DNA of 32,239 nucleotides from NCBI GenBank assembly GCA_052388455.1, contig JBQTIA010000024.1, positions 1-32,239 of the forward strand, written 5' to 3'. Below are positions 30,745 to 32,239 of the stretch, piece after piece. The notes under the pieces were generated by a model, which worked only from the letters and a program-made list of their open reading frames with translations, was not told the origin of the DNA and did no database searches. Position numbers and translations under genes: made by a program. The stretch's first letter is position 1. Every line of letters begins with the position of its first letter. The DNA comes from CAZSNH01 sp052388455 (GTDB lineage: Bacteria > Pseudomonadota > Alphaproteobacteria > Rhizobiales > Hyphomicrobiaceae).

Positions 30745-32112
30745 TCAAGCGCGTCCGAAACGGTCAAGCGCGATAACACAGTTAGCGATGACGTAGCCGG
30801 CGATTATCCAAGCCACGCATTCAAGGGAAGTCTGCCACCGGGCAGCGTCGTCGAACGCCATGGACCTGAGTTTCTCCCAAAACGGACTGTCGGTGTCGGC
30901 TGTGAACTGGTCGCGGATCTGGGGAGCGAGCCGATTGCCAAAATAGGTGAAAGTGCTGAGCGCGGTTAAGTAAAGGACGTGAACCGACGTGCCGAAGGCG
31001 GGAGCGCTGGGCACCCACTCTCCATCTTCGGCGTGAGCTTGAATAGCTGCGCGCTCGTCCAAGTTTTGCATCCGTTCAAATCGAATTGAACAGGCGATGC
31101 TGGCGGTCGCAATTCCGGCCCACAAAGGCTGACGGTCGACCAGCCAGTCGATAAAGCCAGCGCGAGTGGTAAGCGATGCCGAAGCCTCGAAGGCGCGTGT
31201 CAATACGATCAAGCTGGCTAAGGCTCCAGCAAAACCGCATACTCGGGCCACGTAAGCGATGAGCATTGCCGTCAGCCGTGCCGCACAGCGTGTGGCTCTG
31301 GCTGAGTAGCTGAGGCGTACGATAGCGGGTACTCTGCCCGGTACTGAGGGCGGCCGCCCAGTCGCGCGCTGCCATGCCGATCTTGCGTGCACTTTAGCCG
31401 AAGGACGTGCAGTCACTTCCTTGTGGCCGAGGTTGACCCGGTCGCCGGCTTCGAATCCGGCGGAATAGGCGAACTCACTTTTAGGCGGGCGCGTTGCCCG
31501 CGCCTTTTTCAGGTTGGGGTATTGGGCAGCAAAGGCCGCATCCACGATGGCTCCCTTGACGACGACGAGGTCCTTGCCGTTGGCTCGGACATTCGCTGTG
31601 CGCTCGGCCTTCAGCTGGCGTAACCGCTCGTTGATCCGGTGCCCCATACCGCGCAGGAAGCTAGCGGCAAGCGATCGGGGATGCTCCCCCGCCTTGGCCG
31701 CGTCGGTCTTCATGAAGTCCGACAACTCGCGATCCATCGCAAACCGGATCATGGCAAGCATGATGTGTGCGAGTTCTACGTCGTCGCGCAGTCCGAAGAA
31801 AATGATGTCTGAATAGCTTCGCCAGATCCTGCAATCGAAGAACTCGCCCACGGCCGGAGCGACATAGATGCCGGCGGCGTGCATCTCGCGCGGGCGCTCG
31901 GCGGAGGAGAATGGTTTTGACTGCTGAGCAATCCGCTCATCTTCGATCGAACGCACGTCGCCAAGCGCCAGATCGTATTCCTCCATCAGCTTGCTTGCCA
32001 TGCCGGCTGCCGTCAGCGCTTCGGCTTCCGTGCAGCCATTGGCCGTGGTCATCGACAGAAGCGCGCGCACCTTCTCGATGATTTTGGCGCGCTTTGCGGC
32101 GTCGGTATTCAT
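30745..32112 (-). CDS. DUF2786-domain protein fused to a C-terminal membrane domain
   Basis: The product is 455 residues from ATG 32112. Residues about 8-50 (AKIIEKVRALLSMTTANGCTEAEALTAAG, SKLMEEYDL) match DUF2786. The next 190 match the usual partner region of that family (FFDCRIWRSYSDIIFFGLRDDVELA, SLAASFLRGMGHRINERL, AYSAGFEAGDRVNL). Typical DUF2786 proteins stop soon after this. Here a basic linker of about 40 residues leads into a membrane domain with three to four helices (MLIAYVARVCGFAGALASLIVL; PLWAGIATASIACSI; VHVLYLTALSTFTYFGN; CVAWIIAGYVIANCVIAL). DUF2786 is frequent in phages and mobile elements, and its function is unknown. The fusion may be genuine or two genes joined by loss of a stop; an ATG at 31266 could start the membrane part separately. 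Confidence 0.68.
   Translation of the reverse strand: MNTDAAKRAKIIEKVRALLSMTTANGCTEAEALTAAGMASKLMEEYDLALGDVRSIEDERIAQQSKPFSSAERPREMHAAGIYVAPAVGEFFDCRIWRSYSDIIFFGLRDDVELAHIMLAMIRFAMDRELSDFMKTDAAKAGEHPRSLAASFLRGMGHRINERLRQLKAERTANVRANGKDLVVVKGAIVDAAFAAQYPNLKKARATRPPKSEFAYSAGFEAGDRVNLGHKEVTARPSAKVHARSAWQRATGRPPSVPGRVPAIVRLSYSARATRCAARLTAMLIAYVARVCGFAGALASLIVLTRAFEASASLTTRAGFIDWLVDRQPLWAGIATASIACSIRFERMQNLDERAAIQAHAEDGEWVPSAPAFGTSVHVLYLTALSTFTYFGNRLAPQIRDQFTADTDSPFWEKLRSMAFDDAARWQTSLECVAWIIAGYVIANCVIALDRFGRA
31483..31509 (+). other. terminator-like hairpin antisense to the DUF2786 gene
   Basis: GCGGGC (31485-31490) pairs with GCCCGC (31496-31501), and a short GC extension leads to TTTTT on the plus strand. 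It lies inside a minus-strand coding region, so it would stop plus-strand transcripts coming from the tRNA side. It may be a coincidence of the Arg/Lys/Pro codons there. Confidence 0.3.
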
Positions 32113-32141
32113 GATGGCTCTGTTCCGGTCTGATGTAGTGT

Positions 32142-32239
32142 CTATCCGAGCGCCTCGGCGAGTATGTGGCGGGGCGTGAGACGGTCTCCGGTTCGCTCGA
32201 TCATTCTCCGCCAGCCGGTGTAGGCCGCAAGATACCACG
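32142..32239 (-). CDS. C-terminal fragment of an unidentified gene (runs off the right edge)
   Basis: The minus-strand frame entering at the right edge reads WYLAAYTGWRRMIERTGDRL, then TPRHILAEALG and a TAG stop at 32144-32142. The 31 residues have a helical, balanced composition unlike random frames. They end 29 bases before the DUF2786 gene on the same strand, suggesting an operon. I cannot assign a family from this piece. Confidence 0.5.
   Translation of the reverse strand, partial: WYLAAYTGWRRMIERTGDRLTPRHILAEALG

Larger units (their letters stand above)
30569..32239. other. lower-GC segment beside tRNA-Lys, possible edge of an integrated element
   Basis: From the tRNA to the right edge, base composition drops and codon choice is less biased than in the conserved genes before it. 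The only genes are a DUF2786 fusion and a gene fragment of mobile-element character, both read towards the tRNA. The 176 bases between tRNA and the first gene hold no ORF I trust. No integrase is in view, and no second copy of the tRNA 3' end is in the window. Confidence 0.4.

Noticed and set aside
30700..30969. 89-codon plus-strand frame after the tRNA
   Set aside because: It is antisense to the well-formed membrane domain of the DUF2786 fusion gene and has no ribosome site or family resemblance.

Overview
The window is a GC-rich chromosomal segment. It fits an alphaproteobacterium, most likely of the order Hyphomicrobiales (Rhizobiales). The reasons are the gene orders eno-ftsB-pdhA-like ... 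lipA-coq10, recG/sdhE-mfd and leuA / mreB-mreC-mreD-mrdA-rodA, an IalB-family periplasmic protein, and intergenic palindromes of the rhizobial type. I cannot name a genus from sequence alone.

Layout. (1) 1-1640, minus strand: a tightly coupled operon of a GFA-family zinc protein, queC (queuosine precursor synthesis) and a DCC-family thiol protein, followed by the first codons of a further gene. (2) 1839-8065, plus strand: eno and ftsB, then a PdhA homologue that has lost its thiamine-diphosphate motifs. Next come a nested palindromic REP-like element, two related small lipoproteins, a GlsB/YeaQ membrane protein, lipA and coq10. In relatives this is the pyruvate dehydrogenase locus, but pdhB, pdhC and lpd are absent here. 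(3) 8245-15034: recG with a small coupled gene, divergent from sdhE-mfd, then a small membrane protein. (4) 15228-18664, minus: a periplasmic family-5 solute-binding protein overlapping an acyl-CoA synthetase. (5) 19002-22446: an IalB-family protein on plus, convergent with cytochrome b561, a Chloroflexus-like malyl-CoA lyase and an hspQ with an unusual repeat-bearing N-terminus, all on minus. (6) 22603-24540: leuA behind a promoter, a candidate leucine-rich leader peptide and a terminator. (7) 24769-30342: the cell-elongation operon mreB-mreC-mreD-mrdA-rodA. (8) 30493-30568: tRNA-Lys(CTT). (9) 30569-32239: visibly lower-GC sequence with a DUF2786-membrane fusion gene and the end of another gene, which looks like the edge of an integrated element next to the tRNA.

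Most of the window is housekeeping: glycolysis, division, lipoylation, ubiquinone function, DNA repair, leucine synthesis and cell shape. The parts most worth a second look are the degenerate PdhA in a dismantled PDH locus, the paired two-cysteine lipoproteins, the leuA leader, the hairpin abutting the hspQ start, and the tRNA-adjacent DUF2786 fusion. I found no CRISPR array, insertion sequence, transposase, integrase or rRNA.
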